A stretch of 64,000 nt of DNA from Arion vulgaris (Eukaryota > Mollusca > Gastropoda > Stylommatophora > Arionidae). The translations under genes and the position numbers were made by a program. Below the pieces are notes generated by a model. The model was not told the origin of the DNA and made no database searches. It saw nothing but the letters and a program-made list of their open reading frames with translations. Numbering within the stretch: the stretch's first letter is position 1; each line of letters opens with the position of its first letter. The stretch lies in contig CM036767.1 of assembly GCA_020796225.1 (NCBI GenBank), positions 20,342,927-20,406,926 on the forward strand, in the 5' to 3' direction. This document shows, piece by piece, positions 35,535 through 47,799 of the stretch.

Positions 35535-37698
35535 TAGTCTGTCCATTAATTGTGAGCACGTTTGAAATTGATTTTCTCTAAAACTACCTGTTGGATCTCA
35601 GTGATTTTTTTCAAGCAGCCTTAGAATATCCATGACGCTAGAGAAATATTTTTTCCAAGAAAATTGGATGTAGTTTGAAATATTTCTTCTTCAGGTTATA
35701 TTAAAATCAACCTCACCGGTGTGTACACAATAGTAACAGATCTACGGTACACAGACGTGTTGTTCTAAAAATACATTATGGTAACATAGAAATATCGTGA
35801 GTATACAATTTCACGAAATCCCGTGCACATAACCCAGTCGACTTTGAAAGCGGAAAGCATATGACGTTATAATTGGGATACCGTTGTATAGTTATAGGCG
35901 TATCTCGCTATTTGTATGAAGCTATTGTATCATATTTGTTGGCTTATCAAAACTGACATTGATATCACATTCATAATGAGTCTGAAGTGCACATTTATAA
36001 CAATACAGAAGGTTACAGTTTTACTATACCAACACTTCCGTAGGGAATCTAAGAGAGGTCATCTATATTGCGATATTCATAACCCTGAGAAACAAGCGCA
36101 ACTGGCGCTTGGTCTGAATAGAGAATCCTTTTCCGATGGATTAAACAGGACACAAAGTGCACTAATGTCAAGCAAGGACGGAAAAGAACAATTGACGACT
36201 TTGACATAGATGTCATAAGACGGAGCTCTTGAAAATGTTTGCGACAAATCAACTTGTTACTCTCAGGAAACTGAAATTAAAACTGCAATCAGATTGCAGC
36301 ATAGACATTTCTAAAAGTACTCTATGAAAAATTGTAAGAGCCGCCCGCTTCACCTTCAGAAAAACTATAGGCGGCAGGAATATTATTTGTGAAAAGCCAC
36401 ATTTAATTGCTGCCCGAAGTAAATACCTGAGGCAGATCTGTGAGCGGGAGGCAAGGCTATGATATTGTATATTTGGACGAATCCTGGGTCAATGCTCACC
36501 ACACCAATGCTAAAGAATGGCAATCAGTAGACGGTGAACAGAAAAGAAAAATACCAACCAGCAAAGGCCAGCGTATTATACTAACACATGCAGGAAGCAG
36601 TGAAGAAGGTCTTGTCCATGACGCTGGACTTATTTTCCAATCAAAAGTACCGACGGTAGGGACTACCACACAGAAATGAATGGACATATTTTCAGGCACT
36701 GGATGGAGAAAGATCTACTTCCAATTCTAAACAGACCATCATGCTTGGTAATGGATAATGCATCCTATCACAACGCAGTATCAGCGGAAGACAAAGTACC
36801 AACTGCATCAAATACAAAAGATCAAATTAGGACTTGGCTTGCTAAGGAAAATGTCAGCTCGATGATACATATTTGAAACCCGAGTTGTTGCACCTGGTGA
36901 GGATGACAAATAAGACAAAGGTGTTTCATATTGACAAAATCATTGCGGAATACGGCCACACATGCAACTACCTCCATATCATGCTCAATCCGATAGAGCT
37001 TGTCTGGGCTAAAGTAAAAGGGCAAGTTGCCGAACAGAACAGGACGTTTAAAATGTGTGATGTTGAAGTTCTGACACGTGAGTCCTTCTCAATGATAGAC
37101 ATGCAGTTCTGGAAGAAGTGTGTTGAACATGTGCTCCGAGAGGAAGACGAGTACTGGCACCGAGATGGATTACAATTTGTCCAGCCAGTAACAATTATCA
37201 ACCTCATGGAATCGTCAGATTCGGGATGATACAAATCATATTTTGATTACAGACTGAGAAATAGCAACGTATACATATCCAAATGCGTCTACCATCATAC
37301 AATTTGTGGTGAAGTTAAGACACCCTGGTGTCTAATGGTGACCGAAGGGAGGACTAACTGTTGCATATTGTATCCAAGTTCACGATTGCACATAAAGGGC
37401 AACACACCTAATTACTTGACCTATCAAGTTAATATGGAGATACACCTATGAATAGAATTGACATGGACAAATTCTAGGGATACTGTAAAATCTAAAATTT
37501 GAGCCCCGTATTTGCAATTGTCATAAAAGATCAAAGGAATTCGCCGATGTGCAAAATCCGTAGCATCTATGGACTACTGGTTAGCTTTATTTTAGCGTCA
37601 TGGATATTCTAAGGCTGCATGCAAAAATCACTGAGATCCAACAGGTAGTTTTCGAGAAAATCAATTTCAAATGTGCTCACGAATTAATGGACAGATTA
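35535..37698 (+). mobile_element. Tc1/mariner-superfamily DNA transposon, long DD-E spacing
   Basis: TIRs of about 70 bp: CTGTCCATTAATTGTGAGCA at left, its inverted form at right, with TA at both ends. The plus strand codes a broken transposase: an HTH-like start, YDIVYLDESWVNAHHTNAKEW, ILTHAGSSEEGLVHDAGL, LVMDNASYHNAV, and LNPIELVWAKVKG. Catalytic residues D (LDES), D (MDN) and E (NPIE) are seen. D and E are about 81 codons apart, unlike DD34D/E, so close to the DD82E lineage. At least four frameshifts or stops; inactive. Confidence 0.88.
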
Positions 37699-37720
37699 TA
37701 ACACGTCTGTCACACGACGT

Positions 37721-37944
37721 CTTTGAATGCTTTATATCGACCACTCGTTAAAGACTCTTTGTGATTTGTATGTGAGCCGCGCTTAAGAGCGATTGTACGT
37801 TGTGCTAGTTATGCGCCTACAAGTAGGCCAGCACATCCGATTTCTGTGACGCTTTTATTTACTAGGGTAGCTTCCACAGACCCCTACTTCGGTCGCCTTG
37901 TTACTATTCTTTGCTTCCCTTGAGAGCCCCGGCAACACACTGGT
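37721..37944 (-). repeat. SINE family B
   Basis: Minus strand, 22 bp beyond the transposon's right end. Confidence 0.83.
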
Positions 37945-38210
37945 GACTGTCACATGTAAGATGTTGTCACATGTAAGATGTACTGGCGTATAAATCATGC
38001 TTTATTGTCTACTTATTTCTTTATTCATCCAGAAAAGACTTTGTTTTTCTGTATTGCCAGTTCATAGAGGCTGTTACTTCTGTTTCTTTCAGCTAGACAT
38101 ATCTGTTTGTGGAACATCAATTTTTAGACTGGGTTAGCCTTCTCTTTATGACCCTACTCACTGTAAAGTAGATTGACTTCATTGCCCTGGGTTTACCCCA
38201 TATGGTGTAG

Positions 38211-38312
38211 TTCCTCTCTGTATATATATATATGGAACTGCAGTAAAACTATTTGATTGGCAAAACACGTAATTACAAAGTACTGTAGTTTTACAAATTA
38301 CAAAAACAATGA
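38211..38312 (+). repeat. Fragment shared with the Penelope-like element flank
   Basis: GGAACTGCAGTAAAACTATT to CAAATTACAAAAACAATGAC is repeated, inverted, just upstream of the Penelope ORF (52033-52126). Likely its 5' region. Confidence 0.65.
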
Positions 38313-38500
38313 CAGAGTTCCTCTCTGCAGAGATGGCAGCCACCTGCCGAGAGTATTGCACAAACTGTAGCTTCTGCAGCAATCCTAGGGTTCTCTGGAA
38401 AAAATTCTCTTGTGAACAGAAAGGCACGGTCCGGATTCAAACCCATTACCGTAGCAAGGCAAAAGTTAGTGAGACAGCCTGTTACTAGGGCCACCACTTA
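38313..38500 (-). repeat. tRNA-derived SINE
   Basis: Minus strand: TGGTGGCCCTAGTAACAGG as A box and GGGTTTGAATCC as B box; downstream body unlike the other families. Confidence 0.6.
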
Positions 38501-38772
38501 GAAACGGACCAGAATGTTTGTCGTCGTCTGGTTCGCAGACTCCTTCATAAACTGTAGAATAAACACTTGATAAAACCACTCTGTGATTTGAGTAATTAAA
38601 CGTAGTTATATTGTGTTATGTTTACAACAAAGCTGTGATATGTCCACCTTTCTGTCCAACAAATCTGATTTTGTCATGTGTATTTGGGTGCGTTCTTATA
38701 AATCCAGAACTCAGTAGTCTCTGCACTATCTACACGGCAAATGCCTATGATATATTGGCAGCACACATTCTT

Positions 38773-39470
38773 TTCCATAGAAGTAATATCTAAATATTAG
38801 TCCCTGGTACTGGCTCATCTCAGGGAAAGGTTTCTTCTGGATAAAGATAACTACCAGTGTTTTGGAACAAATATTCCCCTCACCCCTATGTTCTGTCTTC
38901 TGGAAGACGTTTCGGATAAAAATCATGCTTGCACATAGAACATAAATCGTTTACATCTCACCAGTTTTAACTCTATTGTTTTCTTGTCTGAAGTATCTTC
39001 TTTGAACGCTCCATATCGACCACATGTTAAACCACTATGTGATCTGAGCCTAAGAGCGATTGTCTGTTGTGCCAGTTATGCGCCTAAAAGTAGGCCAGCA
39101 CATCCGATTTCTGCTATGCTTTTATTTACTAGGGTAGCTTCCCTAGGCCCCTACCTCAGTCGCCTCTCATGACATGCCTTGTAGGTTGCAGTGTTACTAT
39201 TATTTGCTCCCCATGAGAGCCCCAGCAACACACAGGCGTTCCATAGAAGTCATATTTATATCTCTGGTCCTGGGTCATCATCTCAGGAAAAGGTTTCTGG
39301 ATAAAGATCACTACCAGTCTTTTGATACAAATATTCCATATCCTCCCAATTTTTTCCATCTGCTTGTGTCTCCTGGAAGACATTTCGTATAAAAATCAAG
39401 CTCATAGGACACAAATTGTTTACATCTCCCCATAAAATTCAGTTTGAACTCGTTTTCTTCTCTGAAGCAT
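38773..39470. repeat. Direct duplication of ~220 bp flanking a SINE B
   Basis: 38773-38996 and 39239-39470 are diverged copies (CCATAGAAGT, CTGGATAAAGATAACTACCAG, TCTGGAAGAC). A SINE B (38995-39238, minus) sits exactly between them. Confidence 0.75.
38995..39238 (-). repeat. SINE family B
   Basis: Near full length: complement of CTCCATATCGACCAC through GCAACACACAGGCG. Confidence 0.85.
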
Positions 39471-39547
39471 GAAAACAATGAACAGGATGTACCGGGACAA
39501 ACCACACTAGCAGTACCAGCAAGTTGGCTTTCATCATTACATATTGA

Positions 39548-39700
39548 TTGTCTCTGTAGTGTAGAGGCTAGGTGCTCGCCTCTTGTGCCAAAGTTAACCG
39601 GTTGACTCCTTCGTGGAGACATCAGGGTATTTTTCCAGAAATTTCTGATCCTAGTGTAGGTGAGATTGAGTTCCAACTCCTATCAGAGACGGATGATAAA
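39548..39700 (+). repeat. tRNA-derived SINE
   Basis: A box TAGTGTAGAGGCTAGG and B box CGGTTGACTCC, then ATTTCTGATCCTAGTGTAGG, which recurs inverted around 58580. Confidence 0.6.
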
Positions 39701-40370
39701 ACATAGGTCCCATGTTCAATTTGAGCATTTAAAATAACACTTGCTAGTACAAAATCGAGGAGAGCAGGCTGGAAAGCTGCTGCCCATGCAAAATCCATTA
39801 GAAAAAATGAAACTCCACAAAAATATCTTTAAAATTACACCAAAAACCCTCGCCGATGCTGTGAAGTTTGTGTACTGCAGCTGAGATCTTCCTGTGTGAG
39901 AGATGGGAGCACACATGGTTACTCACCGAAGTGCAATCAATATTAACTGTGGTTGCAGATATCTTATTCTACAAAATACTATTCACACAATTCATTTGCA
40001 CCTCCCAAAGAAACTAGAAGTTTCTGCTCTGTATTGTTTTCCTGTTGGGGGTGTGGAAACGTAGCCATTGGTTTTTCCTACCCTTTACACTGTCACAGAC
40101 ATAACTAACAGGCTGTACTGCCAGGAAAATAGTTAGAACACAAGACACTTAAAATTGTTGCATGTCATGTGCAAGTAGATCTCATACTAGTGCATCCTAT
40201 CCATACTGCAGTCTGTTTTCAGGAGCGCCACATTGAAGGTAGAGTAGGATTTTGGTCAGTGTTAGGTTACTGGCACTTTGTCTAATACCTTTTTATGGAT
40301 TTCTGTCATTCGTTCACAGCATCTTAGTCTCCATGGTATTTAAAAATTTTAAATTTTTTTTTTTTTTCCC
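39700..40370. other. Intergenic, no recognised feature
   Basis: No supported gene or repeat. Confidence 0.4.
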
Positions 40371-40374
40371 CATC

Positions 40375-40560
40375 CAGAAGCACTTGAGCTTTTCAGCTCT
40401 TCTGCTCGGTGCCATGGACATCGCAACCCTTCGGTTCGGTGCCACGAACACCGTAAATCTGGGGAGTCTGTGGCTTTTTCTGCCATCCCGCGGAATTGAA
40501 CCCGCACACACAGAGGATAGTCACCCGTAGTCCAACGCGCTACGAACACGCTGGGCAGAC
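40375..40560 (-). repeat. tRNA-derived SINE (family L)
   Basis: Minus strand: TCGTAGCGCGTTGGACTA (A box) and GGGTTCAATTCCGCGG (B box), a strong tRNA-like head. Body TTTACGGTGTTCGTGGCACC. Not an intact tRNA gene. Confidence 0.7.
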
Positions 40561-40756
40561 GGGCGTATTTATAAAATATAACCATGTTGTCACATTGTAT
40601 GTGATGTGGTAAGTCAGCATGAATGCAAATATATTGATTCTCAGAATGTGATATCTCTCTCGTGATCGTTCTTAGGCCGCTTTTATCACTCAATTGTGAT
40701 ATATAAGCAGCCAAACATCAAGAACGGATGTATGTGCACAGCCTTCAGTACCTATT

Positions 40757-40873
40757 GGAGCTCAGGTGCTTATCCTTTGGTGGTGTGTTCGATTTCAACC
40801 AGCGTTTACTGGGTTCGCTCTCTGTTAGTCTTTTGCTGTCCCCAGCCAAAACCCACAAGGCAGCAGGCCGAAT
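40757..40873 (-). repeat. SINE family F, 5' part
   Basis: Complement of GCTGCCTTGTGGG, GGCTGGGGACAGCAAAAG, GCGAACCCAGTAAACGCTGG. Confidence 0.7.
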
Positions 40874-41066
40874 GTGATATAGGTGCTGAGGTCAGACATA
40901 CTAGACACCAGAAACCATAGTTTCACGCTTACATTGATAATTATACAGTCCGATAAATCTTGTGCTGTTGATCGACCTACCAAGCCTTGCGTAAAGTCAC
41001 TACATTCAAAACTACACTGCATTAGAGATAGACTTCATGTAACAGTTGACTTCATCATAAGAGCAT

Positions 41067-41190
41067 ACCTCTGAAGTCAAAAATGTATGGGGGACACTGA
41101 TAATAAGTAAAGCAGGCCTCTGAGCAAAAATCAGACGTGCCATATCAAGCGCCCTGAATTCATAGTGGGTGAACGAAGAACATATATGAA
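41067..41190 (+). repeat. SINE family I
   Basis: ACCTCTGAAGTCAAAAATG, GACACTGATAATAAG and CAAAAATCAGACGTGCC. Confidence 0.65.
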
Positions 41191-41199
41191 GGTATAATC

Positions 41200-41672
41200 A
41201 TTTAAAAAGCAATCGCAAGAAGAAAGTGATATTAACAGTATTGCTAGTTAAATAACTTGTTTATAATTGCTTATCTGAGGTTTGGTTACTGATATCACTG
41301 TATAATGTTAGCGTTGTTCTTGCACAACATAATTGATTGTTTATGTTGTATTTGTCAATATAAGTTTTTGTTATTTGACTAGCACTTAAAAATGGACAAT
41401 ACTTTGTGTTTGAAGATGATTACTACACAGACTCGTATGAGATAAAAAAGTTTATACATGAGACAATATTATTGAATATATCTAAAATATTTTAGTCAAA
41501 CTAAAGGAAATCTTGTTATCGTCATTTTGAATACACCCGAATTCACAGCCGGCAAATGGAAAAAACTTGTCTGAAGGACATCTAATTTAACTCATCGGCG
41601 CCATAAGCCGCTCGTAGTGCCCACAGTATCTGTTTTATATCTATCTCATACTAGTTATTTATTTTAAATTTA
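41200..41672. other. Intergenic, no recognised feature
   Basis: AT-rich; nothing supported. Confidence 0.4.
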
Positions 41673-41757
41673 ACACTGTTTGTGATTTTTCTAGGCATTA
41701 TTACGTTCAGTAGTTTGCCATTGCTTTCTGAATGGGTGGTGCCATCGTCCTTTTGGT
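41673..41757 (-). repeat. SINE family M 3' end
   Basis: Complement of GCACCACCCATTCAGAAAGC and CAATGGCAAACTACTGAACG; head missing. Confidence 0.65.
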
Positions 41758-42007
41758 TTCCTCTCTTACTGTGTTCAAATAGCGATACTATCTGAACAAA
41801 AAAGCCGGTTCAGATGGGAACTGGCCTCTTATCATATGAGTAAGATAAGCAATGCATATATGAGGGTTGACATGCTGTACTGCAAAGCACAATTTCATCC
41901 TGTAGTTTATGGATGACATAGCGCCAGAAAATAAAACATAACAATGGCTGATAAATGGTGGCAATTTGTTGTGGAGGAAGACCTGAGTGCATTTCTTGAT
42001 CGTGTCC

Positions 42008-42264
42008 ACAATGTTGCAGTTTGTTAGGAGGTTGCAACATCATTGAGGAGGTTGCAAACTGCAGGAAGAAAGTAATGATGAACCAGAGCATGGACACATT
42101 GCAACGTTTTATCTAGTTTTAGTGATGATGACAATGTCGTAGTTTGTCAGCAGGAGGTTGCAACATCATTGAGGAGGTTGCAAGCTGCAGGAAGAAAGTA
42201 ATGATGAACCAGAGCATGGACATTGCAACGTTTTATCTAGTTTTAGTGATGATGACAATGTTGT
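42008..42264. repeat. Tandem duplication, unit ~130 bp
   Basis: Two copies of GGAGGTTGCAACATCATTGA through AGTGATGATGACAATG, nearly identical, so recent. Confidence 0.8.
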
Positions 42265-42573
42265 GAACTTGCTAACCAAGATGGATGTTGTTTATGGTGC
42301 AATTGGGATGCAAAAATCAATCAATTCTAGATATCTTTTTCAAACTTGTGTAACATCTGTGTTTATGTATAATGAGTAGGTAAGATAAAATTGTGACGGA
42401 GTGTTTTCTCTTCGTATATTTTCTTGTTTATGTTCATATTTGTTGGTCCCTTGAAAAACATACTAATGAGATTTCACTATAGAAATGTTTTGAATCAACA
42501 AATTTATCAAGTTGACTCATGCAGTAGTGGTTTTAAAAATAAAGCTACAAATTTTGTGCTTGTTTATATGTGG

Positions 42574-42745
42574 TAGCTCAAGTGGTAGTGAGCTCGATCA
42601 CGAACCCAAGCGTACCTGGTTCAAACCCCACGGTGGGCAAGTTTGGAAGCAAATTCATTTCCGTGGGATTTTTACAAAAGGTAAAAATAGACCTCACCGT
42701 TCAGAAAGCAATGGCAAACTACTGAATGTATAAGTGGTGCCTAGA
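42574..42745 (+). repeat. tRNA-derived SINE family M, full
   Basis: A box TAGCTCAAGTGGTAG, B box TGGTTCAAACCCC, then GGGCAAGTTTGGAAGCAAAT and CAGAAAGCAATGGCAAACTA. Confidence 0.78.
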
Positions 42746-42779
42746 AAATAAACGACTAGTTTACTATGGTTGATGGCTA

Positions 42780-43890
42780 CGTCCTTTAGGATACGCCACG
42801 ATTTTCATTTTTTTTTCATATATATGGAGAACTGCTTTTCTTCTCTCAACTCCCCTTGAAGCATAAGGTTTCAACAAATTTCATCCAACTAGATCTGACT
42901 TGAACAAGCCACTGTTTCCACCTCAACTGCTCTCCCAGTATCTGATATGTGTTGTTTCAGTGGCTAGCATTTTCTATAGTGGGCCGTCAACCCAATGCAA
43001 AACCTTTCAGCCTGAAGGGTAGGGGTGTCCCTCTTTGTCTGATCCCTATCCCTTGACCTGTGCTACATTGTTAAACCTACTTGCTGTCAGTAATGCTAGC
43101 TGTCTGGGTCACTGGGATACTCAAGTCCTCCCCTACATGGTGGAGACCCCACTGGGAGGGAGAACTGTTTAAAGATCTTGTAAATTTACTTATAGCAATA
43201 AGTTCTTAGAAATCAGTTTTTATTTACTGATGTAGTTTGAAACAGCAAATGTTTACAAGAAAATTGTATCGCCAACATTATATATAATCTGTTATTTTTA
43301 CAGCACCAAGCCTATAGTAAAACTGAATAATTCATTGAGCACTTTTGTATTTTGATGTGTTTTGACAATTGTGTGAGATGTATATTGAAAGCTAAGTTTT
43401 TTTGCGATTCATAACAGATCTGCTTTTACTTCATTTGATTAAAAGAAACATTGAATGAATGTGTTAATAAAAGCAACTGCGTAAAATGTAAATGCATTTC
43501 TGATATTTATTTGATGGAAGATCACTTGTGGCTTTGCTGACATTTATTGAGAGAAAAAAAATGAATAAAAATTTGTTTTAAACCTCACTTGGGTTTGTGT
43601 ATTTACTGAACTTTGTCAGAATAAGAATACAGAAGGCAAGAGTTTTAATCACACTAAGAAATTTGTGGAAATCTCAAGAAATTGAATCTAGTACCAAAAT
43701 TTGAATATTTAACTCAAGGCGTCTCATGGTGGTTGAGAATGTTGCTAATTCAGATTGCTACGTCAGAGAAGGGGCAAAGCATAAACATGCACTTAGGTGC
43801 AGATCATACAGATGCTGCATCGAGGGGCTTAAAAATTATAAATAGTAGGACATTTGGTGGGAGGACTACACACCAGCTGCATGGTCTTGT
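42780..43890. other. Intergenic, possible unclassified repeat
   Basis: GC-richer part 42960-43170 (GTGGGCCGTCAACCCAATG) looks like a transposon remnant but has no second copy here. AATAAA occurs near 43466 and 43564, on the plus strand, with no gene to assign it to. Confidence 0.35.
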
Positions 43891-44252
43891 AGCAGTCAGT
43901 GACTAATAGCTGACTGCTAGCATCAGCATAAGAACAAAACTGAGCAAGATTCCACTTCCTGTGTCGGTCCTGGAAATAGACGACTACCAAGAAGTCTGGC
44001 TACGATTGTGGAGACCAAAGAGGGATAAGCTAACCTGGACCCAAAAAAGGCCATGCTGAAGTTGGATGTATCATACCGAAAGGTGCACATACCACAACTC
44101 TCGCTGAAAACTATGACAACACATTACGTTCTACGGACTGCATCCTACTATACCCAGCGGATACGAGAACGAACGTGGAATAACATTTGATGCAAAAAAG
44201 ATAAAAATGTAGGGATTGTTAACTCGAACAAACCCAAACATTTCCGTAAGCT

Positions 44253-44412
44253 TAACTTCTTGTATGTACCTGTCCTACATGCGCAGGAGCCTATGAACTG
44301 AGACGCGCAACATATTTCCGTTCTCAGAGCAAATCAAACATATCACAAAGAGTGATTGTTTGCGTTAGTTCTTATCAACCAAGTTAATCACTGTGATGTG
44401 TTTGCGCTGAGA
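44253..44412 (+). repeat. SINE remnant related to A/B tails
   Basis: TATGTACCTGTCCTACATGC, GCGCAACATATTTCCG and AATCAAACATATCACAAAGAG; similar stretches at 11455-11530 and 31183-31290. Confidence 0.5.
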
Positions 44413-45019
44413 ATGGAAATACCCCACAAAGAGTGATTCAATTAGTCTGTATAGTTCCATAGATGTTTAGTACCCACCAGCAGATGTTCAATGCTATTTA
44501 TGCTGATAGTTTCTATGGCTAGTTGGTTAAACACATTCCCAATTTACCTCTCGAGTATCCAGTTGGACAACTTTTGGTTCAAAATTTATTCAAATGCATA
44601 GATTCACCATCAGTAGATATGTCCTCATCAAACTTGTGATTGCTGACCTTCTTTGACAATCTCTGGTCGTGCACTTTCATTGTGGACCACAAACTCAGGT
44701 CGACTGGGTGTGGCCACATTTTGCTCCTCAGCTCACCCAAGATATTAGTCTTGCAGGACATGATCTGGTGTCTGTTCTACTTGTTGACACTGGCATAGAG
44801 CTATATGACTTTTTGCTAGTCTATGTAAGTGTCTGCATCGTCCAGTATATAGGCAAAATATAATGACCAAGTCTGTGCTGCTGAAGTCTGTGTGAAATTC
44901 TTTTCCATAATAATATCCAGTGTTTGTCTTTCTGTTTACTGATTTTCTCTTTATGAGAGTTGTGACCTCTTGAAATGACGGTGGTTGGTAGATTGTTATG
45001 AATACATTAAACAGAAACG

Positions 45020-45105
45020 CTCAGACCAGTGTTCAGACTTAGAACGGGACACTGCGGTCTCAGAGCACACCTCTGCACTTCACGATCACTCTTGCAAGAT
45101 CTAAG
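45020..45105 (+). mobile_element. LINE 3' ORF fragment
   Basis: Nucleotide match to 58995-59060 (CAGACTTAGAACRGGACACT, GTCTCRGAGCACACC). Confidence 0.6.
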
Positions 45106-45111
45106 CTTCAA

Positions 45112-45262
45112 GTACCTCTGAAGTCGGTGAGGCTGTCCGTATGGTTGAGGGACACCTATAAAAGGGTAATATAGGTCTCACGTAAAAATCAGAAGCGCAA
45201 TACCAGGCGTCATGCCTTTCCGCCTGAATTAACAGCGGGTGTATGAGAGAAAAAGAATTCTT
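45112..45262 (+). repeat. SINE family I
   Basis: ACCTCTGAAGTCGGTGAGGC, CGTAAAAATCAGAAGCGC, GCGGGTGTATGAGAG. Confidence 0.65.
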
Positions 45263-45349
45263 TGGTAATTTGTTTTTCGAAGCCCTAATACTTGTTTCCT
45301 GTTTATTTATTGATCACTTTCTAGATTCTGTACTGTGATTGAATTTAGC

Positions 45350-45960
45350 CTCCAGGGCTTGATTGCTGAACAACCGAAGCATGTTCCTTCAGTTTCAGTT
45401 TGGAATATCTTCATTGCACTCCGGACATGTCCATAGGTACTCCTATTTCCTTCGCAATATCTCCATCAGCGACTGACCGTACCAGTTCTATTTTGATTGA
45501 TGAGCCTACTCATATACCTGTTGTACCGTTCTTTTCTTGCCACAACAATCTTCAAACCCAGTTCTCGCAATCTAGTAGTTGACGTGGATTGGTTTAGATG
45601 AAGGTCTTCTCTGCGGCCACGCTCTATAGGGCGTTCACGATGTCAGCTCTGTCCATTGGCTGGCCGTCTGATATAGCGGCAGAGCCAGCCAGCCTGTCTG
45701 CTCTCTCATTGCCAACGACACCCATGTGCCCCGGAACAAAGACAAGTGTAATTCTGCAAATTGTTGACGCCTGCAGTGATTCAGTCCATTGCCTGCGCAC
45801 CGAACCGGCCTCCACCTTTCGGATCATACTCAATGAGTCACTCAAAATGCATGTTCCTTCCTTATTCTTCTACAACATCCAGACTATCAGTGCTTTTGAT
45901 GCAATCTGCATCCTATCTACTCTTCCATTACAATAAACATCATGTCCCTTGAAGTAGATC
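45350..45960 (-). mobile_element. LINE RNase H domain fragment
   Basis: Minus strand: LVFVPGHMGVVGNERADRLA, the C-terminal signature of LINE RNase H, preceded by serine-rich DSLSMIRKVEAG. Frames broken on both sides. Confidence 0.78.
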
Positions 45961-46047
45961 CATGTATACTAGAAGCATCTATAAACAACATCCCACTCAG
46001 ACATAAAAAGTTAATTGCATATCCTTTACAGGACTTTGCGAATCAAC

Positions 46048-46262
46048 CCCAGCTTTTAACGCTGTTTGTGATTTTTCTAGTCATTATTACGTTCAGTAGT
46101 TTTCCATTGCTTTCTGAACGGGTGGTGCCATCGTCCTTTTGTTAAAATCCACACAAAACAATTTGCAACCAAACTGCCCGCAGCGTGATTCGAACTCAGA
46201 ACGTCGAGGTTAACAGACAGAGTCACTAACCCCTAGGCCATAGACGCGACCTCACTCATACA
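46048..46262 (-). repeat. tRNA-derived SINE, family M body with a different tRNA head
   Basis: Minus strand: A box ATGGCCTAGGGGTTAGTG, B box GAGTTCGAATCACG, then the family M body (GGGCAGTTTGGTTGCAAAT, CAGAAAGCAATGG). Confidence 0.75.
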
Positions 46263-46669
46263 TACCATTTTTTAAAGTGATTATTAAAATCTGAAGAAGT
46301 AAAAAACAACAGATTGTGGCGAGAAACAATTTAGTTTATTGAATGGAAATAACAGTTCACAATGCAGGCAGCAGTCTGACAGGCAATGATATAACAACAT
46401 CAGGGCAACAATAAACACATACAAACCAGAGGGACACTAACTAATTCATTAACCACACAAACAGAAAACCATGTCAAAGACTCAAATTATGGGTGCCATT
46501 TTCAACATATACACAATTTCTGAAACTTAAATATATGACTGTAATTTTATTCAATAATTTTCAAGTAATTAGTAATTGATAGAAAGAAACTTATTTTTGG
46601 GCTAGTTCTTTCAAAATGATGTTTTTACAGCAATGTTGGTTAATTTATTTATGGTATGAAATAATATTT

Positions 46670-47148
46670 ATAGATGCTGTAGTGAAGTAGTTAGTGTACA
46701 TACTTCCTTGACTGGTGGGGTCCTAGGTTCTTCTTCGAACTCTCCATATCAATCACCTGTCAACCACTCTGTGTGATTTGTATGTGATCCGAGCCTAAGA
46801 GCGATTGTACATAGTGCCAGTTATGTGCCTAAAAATAGGCCAGCACATCCTATTTCTGCGCTGCTTTTATTTATTAGGGTAGCATCCCTAGTGCCTACAT
46901 TAGTCGCCTCTTAGAACATGCATTGTAGGTCGCAGTGGTACTATTCTTTGCTTCCTTGCAGGCCCCGGCACCACACGAGCGGGTCCTAGGTTCAAAATCT
47001 CGAGTTATAGTAGTTTTTATTCCAATAGCAAACGGCGCTAATGTCAACCCAGCTTCAATTTGGTGCCAGAGAAACGCTGGAAAGTAAAGACAGTCGGCAC
47101 GATATTGACCACATAACTCATCACTTGCAGCCTGTCAAAGAAAACGTC
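46670..47148 (+). repeat. SINE family H interrupted by SINE B
   Basis: Head GCTGTAGTGAAGTAGTTAGTG and B box TCCTAGGTTCAAAAT on one side, GTCAACCCAGCTTCAATTTG body on the other. Confidence 0.78.
46731..46980 (-). repeat. SINE family B with 13-bp TSD
   Basis: Flanked by GGGTCCTAGGTTC (46718-46730 and 46981-46993), which defines both ends of B: 250 bp. Confidence 0.9.
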
Positions 47149-47164
47149 CTATAGCATCATATTC

Positions 47165-47396
47165 TCCTCTTCTTCAAACACTCCATATCGACTGCTTGTT
47201 AACTACTCTTTGTGATTTATATGTGATTTGAACCTAAGAGCGATTTACGTTGTACAGGATATGCGCCTACAAGTAGGCCAGCACATTTGATTTCTATGAC
47301 ACTTCTTATTAACTAGGGTAGCTTCCCATACCTGTCTTGTAGGTAGCAGTGTTACTATTCTTTGCTCCCTTGAGGGCCTTGGCAACATACTGACGC
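47165..47396 (-). repeat. SINE family B
   Basis: Near full length on minus strand, some deletions in the head block. Confidence 0.8.
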
Positions 47397-47564
47397 ATAT
47401 TCTCCTATATACCACACAGTATGAAGACAGATATTTTTTTTTTACTTTTTATGGAATCAACCTCAATGCAGATATGTAAATCCTTTAGCAGATGTCCAAG
47501 AGTAAGCTAGCCATGTCCAATCGACCTGATAGCCATGACATTCATTAAAAAAATTAAGGGCGGT

Positions 47565-47783
47565 GTAGTAATTAATTTTTAAGGGCGGTGTAGGACAGTT
47601 GGGACATGAGCCTCTAGAATTTAATGGTTGCATGGCTAGTGCAGTCATCGTGAAACTGTTTAGGTTCTGATTTTTTTCTTCATGCCTGCAGCAGAAAAAA
47701 ACTCCTTGGCCGTACTGGGGATTGAACCTGGGTCTCCCGAATGGGAACCCACGCTCGAATCCATTTGCCAGACGCTCCACAAT
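47565..47783 (-). repeat. tRNA-derived SINE family K
   Basis: Minus strand: GTGGAGCGTCTGGCAAATGG, B box GGTTCAATCCCC, TGAAACTGTTT complement, and GGGCGGTGTAGGACAG at the end. Confidence 0.72.
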
Positions 47784-47799
47784 ATCTTTTCTTAGAAGG

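Noticed and set aside
42512..42733. ORF in the family M SINE
   Set aside because: It spans the tRNA-derived head and body; no coding signal.
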